Notes under the pieces: model-generated
Database searches by the model: none
What the model was told of the DNA's origin: nothing
Seen by the model: only the letters and a program-made list of their open reading frames with translations
Program-made: the position numbers and the translations under genes
Shown here: positions 42,479 to 53,539 of the stretch, one piece after another
How positions within the stretch are numbered: the stretch's first letter is position 1
How the letters are laid out: each line of letters begins with the position of its first letter
Assembly: GCF_918797505.1 (NCBI RefSeq)
Contig: NC_092800.1
Span: forward strand, 41,831,430 to 41,895,429
Source of the DNA: Bemisia tabaci
Lineage: Eukaryota > Arthropoda > Insecta > Hemiptera > Aleyrodidae
Reading direction: 5' to 3'
Length of the DNA stretch: 64,000 nt

Positions 42479-43800
42479 TTTATTATTTTGTCCGTATCGG
42501 CAAGTCACAGACTAAAGACAAGCAAGTTCTGAACTTGCTAACGTGAATAAAACGCCTTCAAAGCTGATGACACGCAACCGCAACAGCATCATAGCTGCGC
42601 TGATTTTATTCCGGAACCAGCCACTCATAATCAGATTATGATTTGACTGACGATAATTGAATGAAACACATAATAACATAGACAGAGATAATTTAGAGAA
42701 CTTTTTTACGCACAAGAAATATATATGAAGTATCGCATTAGAATTTAGGTCGGGATTGAGATCGAATTAAAATAAAAAATGTATAGTTTCTGTTATTTTT
42801 CCTACTTTTCTCTTTGAATTTGCGTAATATGCATAAAATGAGTTTTCAAAACTTGCGTCATGATTTACCTGAGGCCTAAGAACAATTTTTCGAGAAATTC
42901 GATTTTTTTTCAAACGTATTAAAAAAAATATCCGGTAAAAGTTTAACGATTCATTCTAAAATACTTACGTTTGAGTCATTATTATTCTTAATTTGTTCAA
43001 ACTGCTCTCTATTTTAACTGAATAAAACCGGTCCGGGTATAATGCATGCAAAAAATTAGACACCCTAATTTAAGTTCAAGTCTCGAGACATCAACTTAAC
43101 TACCTCTCGGGAACTAAGCCCGTGTTCCGCTCTAACTTTTCGCCGGATCGTCTCGCAATCCACAGAGTGTCACTTAAGACGTTCATGTTCTGAACCCCCC
43201 GTTTATGTTCTCGCAGCGAGTCATTAATTTCAGAGTCATACCATGTTCTTCGTCGCGCTGAAATTTTCGGAAAACTCAGTCGCGTTCTCTCGCTCGTCAG
43301 AAGTGAAACCTTTTAATCGACTTGTGCTGGAACTCGGGAGGAAATTAAGAGGCGATGACTAGGGGCGGGTGGGGGTGGGGGTGGGGGTAGTGGGGGAAGT
43401 GGGGGGGGGGGCGAAAAGGCGGAAGCATCTGTCGCTGCTTCTGGGCGCTTAATTAGGATGAACATTAGACTCAGCGAGGCCATTAACCAGAATACCCAGA
43501 TTTAAATACTCAAGTGTAATACAATTACTCCGCAGTAATGACGAAGCTTATCTTTTCGCCGAGCAGCGAGCAACGCTGTTACAAAAGCTGGGTCCCGCTC
43601 CTCCGGGCGACCGGCGCCAACTGCGATAATGAAGCTCTACGAGACCAAGTCAAAAGTTGAAGGAGTGGATCCTCTAAGTGGATCCGGACTTACGCTTTCG
43701 CGACGAGACGCCTCTGACAAAGGCTCGGGTAGGAAAGAAAATGTGAATTGTGTCTCTTCAGATGTGGACACTATGGAACAGTGCGGCCGTGATGAGTGCT
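42479..43800. other. Single-copy stretch with GC-rich part 43080-43650
   Basis: AT-rich to 43070, then CpG-containing with CGAGTCATTAATTTCAGAG and a G-rich tract (43363-43415, GGGTGGGGGTGGGGGTGGGG). A 71-codon plus frame (43629-43844) begins in single-copy DNA and ends in the W palindrome; it has no recognisable product. The G-tract could form G-quadruplex structures. Confidence 0.3.
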
Positions 43801-44011
43801 GTCTCCACTCGTCAAAATGGCATCAAAATGGAAGCTCAAAGTGAATCGATTTCAACGATAAATGGCTCTAAGTCGGGACTTGAAGCGATTGATGAGTGTT
43901 GCAACTCAAAAAAGAGCGGCGTGACTCTTTTTTGATCAACAATCGCGAACAAATCGTATTTATCGATTAACTTTGAGCTTCCATTTTGACGCCATTTTGA
44001 CGAGTGGACAC
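43801..44011. repeat. Palindromic element, family W
   Basis: CCACTCGTCAAAATGGCATC plus AAAATGGAAGCTCAAAG pairs with CTTTGAGCTTCCATTTTGAC plus GCCATTTTGACGAGTGG. Only copy in the window; abuts family N copy 3. Confidence 0.65.
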
Positions 44012-44974
44012 AGGGCTATTGCGAGGAGAAGTTTTGAGAAAACTGGCTTCGAAGCGTCTGACCGGAAAATTTTATTGAAAGCAGTCTCCGTTCTTTCTCA
44101 AATTGCCACTAATCGTCCGCACTGAAAAAAAAATCTCGGTGTATTTACTAAGAAAAGAGTAAACTTACCAAGAATTCAGGGTTCTATTTGATCCCAATTT
44201 TTCTTGGTAAAATTACCATTTATGGAATTGGTAATTTTACCGAGAAATCTCTGTAAAATTATTGAACTTTCTCGGTAATTTTACTGGACCTTGGTAAAAA
44301 CGCCAATATTTTTTATCGACTGTGGTAGAATTACCGAGATAAAATGGCAAAGTTACTGGGAATTGATTACCAATAAAAGTGGTATTCGTACCCGAAAAAA
44401 ACAGTAAAACTACCGGTGTTTAGGTAAGCTCACCAGTCTGTCTTGGTTAAATTACCAATAATTGGTAAAAAAAGTTAGATGATAAAGGTACCACCGGACC
44501 TTGGTAAAAACGCCGAGAGTTTTTTTTCAGTGCAAAAGACTCCTAGCAATCGTTTCTATTATTAAAATGGATTTTATTTCAATTACATAAAAAGGGTATT
44601 TTTCATTTTCATGCTAGACTATTGTTAGGCAACACAGTTGTAAGTGCTATCTTCTGCATACTTTCGTGGTTACGTTTTGGACACACAACACATTTTCAGG
44701 CTAGAGATTGGCAAAAGAGAGCGGCACTGTCCTTGAAGGCACTGTTTTCATTGGCTCTCTGGAGGAATAATGTCACTTACTGCTGTCTTGCCTGAAACTA
44801 CATAATTTTTTGCGCACTTACGACTTTCTTACATGTCTCGTTTTGATACAATTAAGATGAATTGTGCAGTTTTAGCTATTTCAGTGATTTCATCTAAAAG
44901 AGATTAGACGAATTTTGAAGGAGAATCGATTTCGAAAATTTGACCCTTACTGGCTCTCTTCGCTATAACGGCAG
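44012..44974. mobile_element. TIR element, family N, copy 3, split by C
   Basis: The left end is degenerate (GGGCTATTGCGAGGAGAAGT). The right end CTGGCTCTCTTCGCTATAAC plus GGCAG is clear. The family C element divides it between CTAATCGTCCG and CAAAAGACTCC. Confidence 0.8.
44120..44532. mobile_element. Family C element, copy 3 (nested in N)
   Basis: 413 bp, ends CACTGAAAAAAAAATCTCGG and GAGTTTTTTTTCAGTG. Left flank CG (44118-44119), right flank CA (44533-44534). The uninterrupted N copy at 37.9 kb reads TAATCATCCGAAAGACTCC, so the target was CG and the right copy has changed G to A. Confidence 0.9.
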
Positions 44975-45028
44975 TATTAATTCCCGAATTTGGGAATTTA
45001 ATTCGACTGATTTTCACCTCAGCGACAC

Positions 45029-45414
45029 TTGGATTACATTTCGCAAAATAAGGAACCACTGTCTCTGGCTCTTCATGGAAGCACCTTTCTGCATAAGGGA
45101 ACCAATAGGACATATGGACTGAGTTAAGCAGAAAGGAACCAACCCACATTTTGGAAATAATTGAGTTATGAGTGGTTTTGAACTCAGCCATTGCTCTACT
45201 ATCTATCGCCAAAAATTCAAAGTTTTTGTTGGAGCAAATTTTGCAGAAATTGAACTTGAAGTTTAACTTTTACATTGAGTCTTATGCAGGAGCTTAAATT
45301 AAGCCTCTTTTTCTCGGCTCGATCCCGATGTGGCTTGGTTCCTTTCTGTTTAACTCCGTCCATATATTGATTCTAAAATGAGCCATAAATAATAGTGCAC
45401 TTTTCGCACCTCTT
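45029..45414. repeat. Family M element, copy 2, split by L
   Basis: The left half TTGGATTACATTTCGCAAAA to CAATAGGACATA and the right half from 45363 (TATTGATTCTAAAATGAGCC) to CACTTTTCGCACC make one M element interrupted by L copy 2. Confidence 0.65.
45115..45362. repeat. Family L element, copy 2 (nested in M)
   Basis: TGGACTGAGTTAAGCAGAAA plus GGAACCAACCCACATT pairs with GATGTGGCTTGGTTCCTTTC plus TGTTTAACTCCGTCCA. Confidence 0.7.
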
Positions 45415-46048
45415 CGTTATCGCATGACAGTGTTTTTGAAAATTTTGAAAATTATTTCATGTATTAGTGGTAGTAGTTTCATTTTTCAAAGCTGCATCCT
45501 CTATGCAACGAAGTACTCGTTTTGACAGTTCGCGGGTCCTCCAGGATGGCACTCCTGGTCCGGTCGGACTACTTCTCAAACACTTCCGTCGCATCGACCG
45601 CCGACATGAAATCAGATGTTTCAATCGCTGATGGTAACTAGACTGTTAATACACGGATTAATGCGTGTTCGGCGGGCTTCGCGCGTAATTAATGGCTAAC
45701 GAGGAGTTTGTAGTTTGCAGGCGTCGCCAACAGAGCTCCGGCTGTCAGCTCGGAAGATCGAGCGACTTGGAAATCGCAACGGAACAACTTTTCACGCACG
45801 TCTCACGGACGGACGCGGACAACACGTCATCTTATCCTGGACCGGAGGGTGTCCAGCCTGCCTTTTTTTCATGCTCACATCCGTGACACGAGGGAGGTGT
45901 TGCCCGGCTTTGATTGGCAGTTATTTTTTGCGATGTTAATGACGTCATTTAAGTTTTCAGGCAAACGACATTCCAGAGACTGGAGAGTACACTGGCAGGA
46001 CTTGGTGTTTAATTGGTGCTAAAAAAAAGTGGCGTTCATAGGGTTAGT
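45415..46048. other. GC-rich island with TAATTAAT motif
   Basis: 45390-45431 shows another family N-like terminus (CTCTTCGTTATCGCATGACAG). From 45530 to 45960 CpG content is higher, with ACGGATTAATGCGTG and CGCGTAATTAATGGC. Plus frames of 64 and 74 codons overlap and are unrecognised. Confidence 0.3.
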
Positions 46049-46280
46049 CTGCCGTGCTAGGGAAAAACGCCGTATGAACATTCGAGAGTTGCCAAATTTC
46101 CCCGGATTAATCATGTGTTTTTTAGGAAAGTTACTCATATTTTTTCTTGAAAGTTTCAGGTATTTTAAGTAGATCAAATATCGAACGAAATCGTTTGAAT
46201 AGTTTGAAGCGGAGCATTCGAAAACCTTCCAGTAAATTAGATTTTATTGAGAGGAATCTGGCAACGCTTCAAGGCTGTAT
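46049..46280. mobile_element. MITE, family D, copy l (3' truncated)
   Basis: Left CTGCCGTGCTAGGGAAAAAC intact; the right end stops at GGCAACGCTTCAAGGCTGTA, without the terminal TAGCACGGCAG. A short inverted pair TATACCCTGAGGGA / TGAGGGTATA sits at the break. Confidence 0.8.
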
Positions 46281-46339
46281 TATACCCTGAGGGACTGAGG
46301 GTATAAACATATTTTTGAGGAGCCGCAGTTGTTACTAAT

Positions 46340-46575
46340 GAGAAAATGTAACAAGGTGGTGAAATGGTGCTGGGTCCACACCATTCTGCGGGGAAAACAA
46401 AGACAAGAAGCTCAAAAATTTGAGCTCTAAAGAGTACCAGTACAAGACTGAGGGAAGGAGAATGTACAGCTCAGGCAGCTTGCATGGAATATTGGAATTT
46501 TGACTCTAATTGAAATTATCGGCTTTGCTTTCCAAGCGAAATGGTGTGGACCCAGCACCATTTCACCACCTTGTT
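46340..46575. mobile_element. TIR element, family CC, copy 2
   Basis: Starts GAGAAAATGTAACAAGGTGG and ends TTTCACCACCTTGTT; inner GTGCTGGGTCCACACCATT pairs with AATGGTGTGGACCCAGCAC. Flanked by a perfect 9-bp duplication GTTACTAAT (46331-46339 and 46576-46584), the size made by Mutator-like transposases. The extra ~10 bp at the left correspond to the extra bases on the right of copy 1, so the two copies are inverted relative to each other. Confidence 0.88.
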
Positions 46576-46684
46576 GTTACTAATTTTAGTTATTTCATCT
46601 ATTTCATCGATTCTTAACTGTGGAGAGAGAATCGTTTACTGAGTTTGGGAACAGTAGGAGGACATGTGCCCTTCTTGCTTCCGC

Positions 46685-47246
46685 AATGGACCACTAGACA
46701 AGATACGAATTTAGGCGATCTGATACATGTTTCTTAACCAGAGTTTCACGTAGAAAACGATCCACAAAACGAAAATTACTGAAACCAATTCCTAACAGAG
46801 ATATTAACGTTTTTATTTCACAATGGTTACGAGGAATTTGAACTGCCCGCTCACAAGAAACTCAAAGCTCTACGTGAGTAAAATCGCCCACTACAACGAT
46901 TTCAGCAAGATTCTCAATCGAACAATGTTCATTTCTCACCGTGTTTTTCTCACACTATAAGCAATTTGCTATAGCTGAGCCAAAGCGTCAAAATTGAGGT
47001 TGCCAGATTTTTATATCGCAGAGACTGTCATGATTTTTGTCACGTTTAGCGCGCGATATGTGAATCACGTAGAGCATTGAGTTTTCATGAGCGGGTGGTT
47101 TGAATTCACGCATCAAGAATCATTAAATATCTTCGTAAAGAGTTGGTTTCGGTAATTTTCGTTGTGTGCATCGTGTTTTTCGTAAAATTTTGATGAAGAA
47201 ACATGTATCAGAATGCTGAAATTCGTACCTTATCTAGAGGTCCATT
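46685..47246. repeat. Long palindromic element, family U
   Basis: 562 bp inverted repeat. AATGGACCACTAGACAAGAT, GATACATGTTTCTT, ACTGAAACCAATTC and GAACTGCCCGCTCACAAGAA pair with their complements on the right, ending CCTTATCTAGAGGTCCATT. Only copy in the window. Confidence 0.75.
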
Positions 47247-47930
47247 TATTAAAAAGTACTCACTCATATGGCATACCTCTCCCTCCTACCTTCCAGAGCT
47301 TCCATTGAGCTTGGAAGTTGATTTAGGAAAAACTAGGAATATTGTTTCTGGCGAAATTCTGCGTTAGAGTGGAGGGGTGAATCTAAAATTCCTCCAGAAT
47401 GCAAGGACTCATTTTTCAGTTGCGCTGGAAAGCTTCCATAACCCGCTCGAGATCAAAATGCAAAATCGCTTAAAAAAGAGACAGCGGTTGAAAATGACTA
47501 AATCTCGGATGAAAATCAAGGGGCTTAGTCTCGGGTTGGGCGGGGAGCTTTCGGGGGAGGGGTGAACTTTGGTTTTGTTAACGCGTCAAAAAAGGCATTG
47601 TGGCGGGGAAAGCTCGGCCGGGGCGGGGGAGAAATCATGAGCTTCGCCTAATGCCTCGCTGGCATGGACAAGTTATTGATGATACGACCGTGGAAAAAAT
47701 TCAATAAAAAAAAGTTGGGCCGAAACTTCCTCAAATCTTCTACTTAAGCCCCGCAACGAGGCGGGAGGGGGGGGGGGAGCCAGGGCAGGAAAACTTAATA
47801 ATGAACCGTTTAATATTTCATGAGGAGCTCTACTTCCCTCGCTTGGCGCGGGTTCTCACCGCGGTTGTCTGCTCGGACGGGCAACTCCCCGTTATCCCCG
47901 CAATAGATCGTTTTCGAAAGTGGTTCGATA
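47247..47930. other. Single-copy stretch, GC-rich from 47540
   Basis: G-rich with GGCGGGGAAAGCTCGGCCGG and a G-run at about 47768-47780, then AACTTAATAATGAACCG and TTTAATATTTCATGAGG. A 62-codon plus frame at 47377 is unrecognised. Candidate conserved non-coding stretch. Confidence 0.3.
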
Positions 47931-48191
47931 TATCGTCACCTTCCGCAGGCAAAGTATCACAAGCGCCATGCGACGTTTAAAAATTTCCGCCGCCATTATA
48001 TTTTTTTACACAGAAATTGTTCAACGAACCTGTCCGAAAATTACACCGAATTTTCTTTGTGCTGCCGATAAAATTTAGTGAAATTTTCGAACAGATTCAA
48101 CCAACAATTTCTCAGTAAAAAGATAAAATGGCGGCGGAAATTTTTAAACGTCGCATGGCGCTTGTGATACTTTGCCTGGAAGGTGACGGTA
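47931..48191. repeat. Palindromic element, family F, copy 2
   Basis: TATCGTCACCTTCCGCAGGC plus AAAGTATCACAAGCGCCATG pairs with CATGGCGCTTGTGATACTTT plus GCCTGGAAGGTGACGGTA; centre CTTTGTGCTGCCGATAAAAT. Confidence 0.8.
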
Positions 48192-48236
48192 TTGTTTGGT
48201 TCAAAACAATAGAGCAAAACCTCAAACAAAACTTTC

Positions 48237-48440
48237 AGGATTTCAGTCGGAAAAGCTGAAAATGAGAAAATTCCTAACTGTTTCACTTTGCAATGCCATT
48301 TAGTACTCATAAGAATAAAAAATCTATCAGAAAAATCCCGTTTCCTCAGATTACTCGATAGACTTTTGAGGCTATGTTTACATGTTGAATCAATCGATAT
48401 CGATACAATCTCACCTATTTGATGTATCGAAAACGATCTA
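48237..48440 (+). repeat. Dispersed direct repeat, family Y, copy 1
   Basis: Shares AAAAGCTGAAAATGA, ACTCATAAGAAT and AATCGATATCGATACAATCT with 54239-54452, in the same orientation. It starts soon after family F. No terminal structure recognised. Confidence 0.65.
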
Positions 48441-48581
48441 TTGATCGGTGGAAATACCGGGCGCTCGTCGCTTTTTAGTCAAAAGGGCATAACTGCATTT
48501 CAATGTTGAGAAAGTTGGGTTTTGCGGAATAGCTATTTGAAATTTTAATATGTCACCAGCAGAGTGCATTGGAATGTCATT

Positions 48582-48722
48582 TTGATTACATTTTGCAAAA
48601 ACTACTATCTCTGATTCTTCCATAAAAGCGCATTTCTGCATAGGGAAACCGATGGCATATATGTTGTTTAAAAAATAAGCCATTGCAGAAATACTGGTTC
48701 CTTATTGCAAAATGTAATCAAA
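48582..48722. repeat. Family M element, copy 3
   Basis: TTGATTACATTTTGCAAAAA at the left, TTATTGCAAAATGTAATCAA at the right; interior GCATAGGGAAACCGATGGCA. Confidence 0.7.
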
Positions 48723-48763
48723 TTGGACTCCAATGAGAGGTTTTTAAGATTTCAATGTTATAT

Positions 48764-49020
48764 TGAGACAGTGTTCAGCAAAAAGGAACCAACCCACATT
48801 AGCTATTGCCTAAAATTGGGAGGTTTATTTTTTTACGAGAGATTGTTTGTACGTATTCCTTTGAAAATGTTGTAAAATTTGCTTCGGACTATGCAGAAAA
48901 TTCACATACCTAATTTGCAGAAAAATCCGCACAACCGTTTCCATGTAAAAAACTAAATTGCCTGATTGAATTTGGCAATAGCTGACGTGGTTTGGTTCCT
49001 TTCTGCTTAACGCGGCCCAA
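48764..49020. repeat. Family L element, copy 3
   Basis: GTGTTCAGCAAAAAGGAACC with AACCCACATTAGCTATTGCC at the left; GGCAATAGCTGACGTGGTTT with TTCTGCTTAACGCGGCCCA at the right. Confidence 0.75.
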
Positions 49021-50033
49021 TTGGTTGGCTAGGTTTGGGAACTCTTTTGGAAAAGTGATAACAAAATGACAGTGATACCAAGTAGTTGCTTTTTCTTTAT
49101 AAACTATATTGACTCATTGTGCCATCTGTTGGTACAAAAATGAGCTAAAACACTCGCAACCCCTTCTGTCAAAACTGCGAAATCCGATTTTTCTACCAAA
49201 CTCAACAAAAATTGTTCTGATGAAAATGTTGCTCTCCTTCACCAGAGTTCAAACATTTTCCTTCGGGGATGGTCACGTTTGATTTATGACAACGAACGTG
49301 AAAGATTCATAGCCCGCCGCCTCCGAACTCAAGTTTTCACTTGAAGACCCTCAAAGTCGAGTGCCTTCCCGCGGTGAGGCGGCGAGGCGTCTGGGACTGT
49401 CTCAAAGTGCCAGCGCCACACGGCAATTGGAACTGCGCGCGTCCCCGCTTCTGACGGCTCAGCCCGGACTTAGTTGGGCACTTACTCATCACACGAGACC
49501 AAGCCGTCGTATTAATATTAATTTCCGGCGGAAGCTCCGCGAGGGGGATGTCTTTTGGGATCGTACTTGGCAGCGCCGGCTGTCAGCCTCAGATTCGCCG
49601 GGATGCTCTTGTCAGCTGTTGGCGCCTTCTCCCTTGCAATTAGGCAAACTGCGCGACTCGCTCCGAATTCTGCTCCGCACACTGAGCTCGTCGCTGTGAC
49701 CGCGAGGCTAGAGTCCCTTTATACTGAGAGTCACGTCAATGTGAATCCATTTCTGATTGGTTCCCGTATTTTCGGCCTTCACAGTGTCACAAACGGGAAT
49801 AAAGATTACATGTTCACCGATTGCGAAGATTATAATCTGGAATGGACCAGGGAATTACGGGTTCGGCAAGGAACAAACGGAATGAGAGAAGGAACGGAGA
49901 AAGAAATTTGAGTATGGGCCGATCAAAGATTGCGAAAAACGTTCAATTTGTGTAATCTTTATTCCCATTTGTGACTCCATGAGGGGGTGTTGTCTTGACT
50001 CTCATACGCGAGGCCAAGGAGAGGCGCAGTATT
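49021..50033. other. Single-copy stretch, GC-rich island 49310-49740
   Basis: The island has GCCTTCCCGCGGTGAGGCGG and CGTATTAATATTAATTTCCG. Overlapping plus frames of 112 (49361-49699) and 118 codons (49555-49911) are open; neither is recognised. An imperfect inverted pair flanks the right part: CACAGTGTCACAAACGGGAA, TAAAGATTACA (49780-49808) against TGTAATCTTTATTCCCATTT, GTGACTCC (about 49950-49978). The second frame lies partly within it. Confidence 0.3.
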
Positions 50034-50286
50034 CTACAAGACTAAATAAAAACGCAATATGAGCATTCCATTGTTGCCAAATTTTGCATCAGAGAATATT
50101 TCTTTTTCATGAAAGTTATGAATATCCTTCCTTGAAAATTTCAAGCTTTTTAGATCAAATCTCGCACGAAATCATCCGGAAAATCGGAAGAGAAATACTC
50201 ATAAACGTTCCCGAAAAGTCGTGATTTGTTGATGGTAATTTGGCAACGCCTGAAGACTCATACGACGTTTTTCCTTACGAGGGCAG
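50034..50286. mobile_element. MITE, family D, copy m
   Basis: Left end decayed (CTACAAGACTAAATAAAAAC), right end TTTTTCCTTACGAGGGCAG. Inner blocks CATTGTTGCCAAATTTTG and GTAATTTGGCAACGCC remain. Confidence 0.75.
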
Positions 50287-50634
50287 CGTTGGACTGCATG
50301 CGCGGGTCACAAGTTTTGTCTTTCGTTAGCTACAACTAACTTTATTGGATGTTTGAGATATAGCCGGATAAACACAAAGGTGCGCTAATTTGTTTCATAC
50401 GTGCGCAATTTCAGTTTTTCATGACTTGGAAGGAATGCTCAGCTATTATGTGACACATTGAGAAAAAACTCCAGTTGTGAAAGCCGTACTTACGGGCTAA
50501 TACAGACGTATCATCCGTTTCGAGCTAAGAGGCCGTAAGAGCTAAATTCCGAGTGCAGCACCCGTTGCTCCGGCCACTGATCCCGGAGCAGTCGACGTTT
50601 TAGCTCCAGCACCGGGAACTCTCGATCCCTGAGC

Positions 50635-50802
50635 CAGTGGCGTGGCGTGAATTGCGATGTATCGATTGTTCTGCCATTTAAACCTATGGTAAAGAATCGA
50701 TTATTATTACGGTGTTCGCTGCGAACACCCTGCTTATCGATCCTTTTCCATAGGTTTAAATGGCACAACAATCGATATATCGTAAAGCACGCCACGCCAC
50801 TG
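50635..50802. mobile_element. hAT-type MITE, family T, copy 2
   Basis: 168 bp, ends CAGTGGCGTGGCGTGAATTG and AGCACGCCACGCCACTG. Perfect 8-bp target duplication CCCTGAGC (50627-50634 and 50803-50810). Confidence 0.93.
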
Positions 50803-50883
50803 CCCTGAGCCCGAAACAAAGGGTATGTCTCTTTTGTCTTTTGTGTCGATGCACACTTTTTCTATAATTTCAGGATAATAAAG

Positions 50884-51130
<247 letters not shown>

Positions 51131-51841
51131 AGAAGAGGAAGACGAAGGACAAAAAGGATTGGGGCGCCTTCAATTCGAGTGATACCTCCAGCTTTGCCCG
51201 GAAGTTAGTTTAGTTGCGTGACCTAACTAAACCCAACTCGACTCTGTTGCGATCGGTTCCCGAGCTTTGTAGCCGATCAGTAGAATCAGATGAAGAAGAT
51301 CGAGGAGATTGAGGAGATGGAGGAGGAGAAAAAGAAAAAACCCGGAGACAGGTAAATATTCCTGAATTTTGAGGAGTAGTGATTCCCCATGTGCGTCAAA
51401 AACGCATCGCGTGAGTAAATTGTTGCGATAAAAGCATGTGTACGTCTGGGGAAACTTTAGCGAATGACAGACGATTAAACAAGGCTACGGAGAGCATACA
51501 TGAGTTTTCGGATAATGAGCTTTGCACAGTTTCAACCCCAAGTTTGCCTTACGCTCCGAGTGCGCGCGCTAACTGGCGCAGACATGCATGGTTTCGAGCC
51601 GACCAACTTCTCGTAGTTACGTAGTCAAAGGATGAACGCCCGGATCCGGATCTGAAATTTTGGCATGTATTTAACGATCTCCTCCGCCAAGCAAGTTCCG
51701 CAAACTTGTTGACAAATGTTTTACAGGCATCGTGCAAAGCCGCGTTATTTCAAGCATGCTCCTTCATAAATTAGAGAAGTATAAATGGACCGAGTTCGGA
51801 GAAGAGGCAATTATTTTCTCTCGCTTGTCTCAAGAGCAACG
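51131..51841. other. Single-copy stretch, purine-rich at left
   Basis: The GA-rich start (GAGGAGATTGAGGAGATGGA at about 51304) continues the microsatellite's composition. Frames of 62 codons on both strands are unrecognised. Confidence 0.35.
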
Positions 51842-52091
51842 TATCGACACCCACTGGCCGAAGTATCAAAAGCGCCATGCGACGTGTCCAAATTTCCGCC
51901 GCCATTTTATTTTTTTACAGAGAAATTGTTGCTTGAAGCTTTTTGAAAATTTCACCGAATTTAATCGACAGCACAAGGAAACTTCGGCGAAATTTTCGCA
52001 CAGCTTTGTTGAAAAACTTCTCTGTAACAAATAAAATGACGGCAGAAATTTTTAAACTCTTGTGATATTTTGGACGGAAGGTGATGATATC
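51842..52091. repeat. Palindromic element, family F, copy 3
   Basis: AAGCGCCATGCGACGTGTCC and TTTCCGCCGCCATTTTATTT at the left; AAATAAAATGACGGCAGAAA at the right. More diverged than copies 1 and 2 and lies 37 bp left of family E copy 2. Confidence 0.75.
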
Positions 52092-52128
52092 GGCCAACGA
52101 TAATCCGCTCAAAATTGGTACCTACGAT

Positions 52129-52637
52129 GGAGATTTTGCATGTGTGAGGAATTTGCGATTTGATTGTTGATTCTTATGTAATAGTTTGCGAGAAACACGA
52201 TAGTGCCACTGGTTTTCTCTGAAATCAACTCCCAAGCTCAAAAAAAGCTCTCAAGTTAAGGCCAAAATGGAGGGGATATCCCACCCTACCCTGAGAGTCC
52301 ACGTCTACATCAAGAAAAACTCTCCTTGCAAAGATACGGAGCAAATAAATTAGCAGGGTTGCCGTGTTTTCAGTTTTAGAGTTCCCAAATAAAGTGGCAG
52401 CCCGGTCAATGTAATCGCTCCCTATCTTTGCATGGAGAATTTGCTTTGATGAAGACGTGGACTGTGGACTCTCAGGGTAGGGTGGGATATCCCCTCTATT
52501 TTGGCTTCAACTTGAGAGCTTTTTTTGAGCTTGGGAGTTGATTTCAGAGAGAACCAGTGGCACCATCGTGTTTCTCGCGAACTTTTACATATGAATCAAT
52601 GGTCAAATCGCAAATTTCTCACACATGCAAAATCTCC
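52129..52637. mobile_element. Long palindrome, family E, copy 2
   Basis: 509 bp, ends GGAGATTTTGCATGTGTGAG and CACATGCAAAATCTCC. AT stands on both sides (52127-52128, 52638-52639). Both arms carry CTCCCAAGCTCAAAAAAAGC. Confidence 0.85.
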
Positions 52638-53539
52638 ATTATCTGTGAAAATTAGTAATACATTCAGAGAGAAATTAAAGAATATAATATGTAAAATAAA
52701 TTATAAATAAATCCGTCCTAATGAAGAGTCATTTCGGGATATAAAACGATACTTTCTTTGTCTTCTTAGCTTTTTATCTCGCTTGAGCATTTTGAAAACT
52801 AAAGAAAATCCAATTTTCAAGAGAAAATAAACATATTTTAAATTCTAATACTAATTAAAAAATTAATTACCAGGTACAGCGATCGGAATGCATGCATTAG
52901 TTTTTCTGCGCTACAGCTAACACTCACCTAGAACAAACCAAAATTGGAAGACATAAGTAGCTGATCTAAAAGGAAATGTGGCAATATACTTAAAAACAGA
53001 AAAAAAATTAACTCTCGACAACATTGAGAGTGTAAAATTTTGAAGTAATATACTTAGCATACTTAAACAATGTATGAGGTAGAACTATGAATCTTCTGGA
53101 ATAAACTTGATGATCAATTTTGACAGACGTGCAAATGCGACCATGCAGAGACATTTTCCCATTGTATGTAAACTTGATTTTTGGCGGTAACGTTTAGGGC
53201 CTAAAACCGGCTAGACAAATGACAAAAGTTGACATTTTGACAACGCCGAGGAATATTGAAGGAACTTTTTAATTATTCAACGGTTGGACTGGCGAGGATG
53301 ACAAGATTTGACACCTCAAACGAATTCGGAAATTCTATTCAGAGGAAGGAAGGGTGGTTTCAAAGAAATTGAAAAGTTTTCCAACTTGACACCGCAACCT
53401 CATTCGAGCTCCCACAAAATGAAAATTTGTGAAAGAAATCGCTTATCGATGGTTGATATAAAAAATACGTACACACAGTACGCCTTTTTAAAATCTTGGC
53501 AGTCGTTTTACGCTTTTAAAGAAAATGAGTGAGAGTTTT
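52638..53539. other. AT-rich stretch, nothing recognised
   Basis: No TIR, no structure, no credible frame. A 74-codon plus frame at 53308-53532 is unrecognised. Confidence 0.4.
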
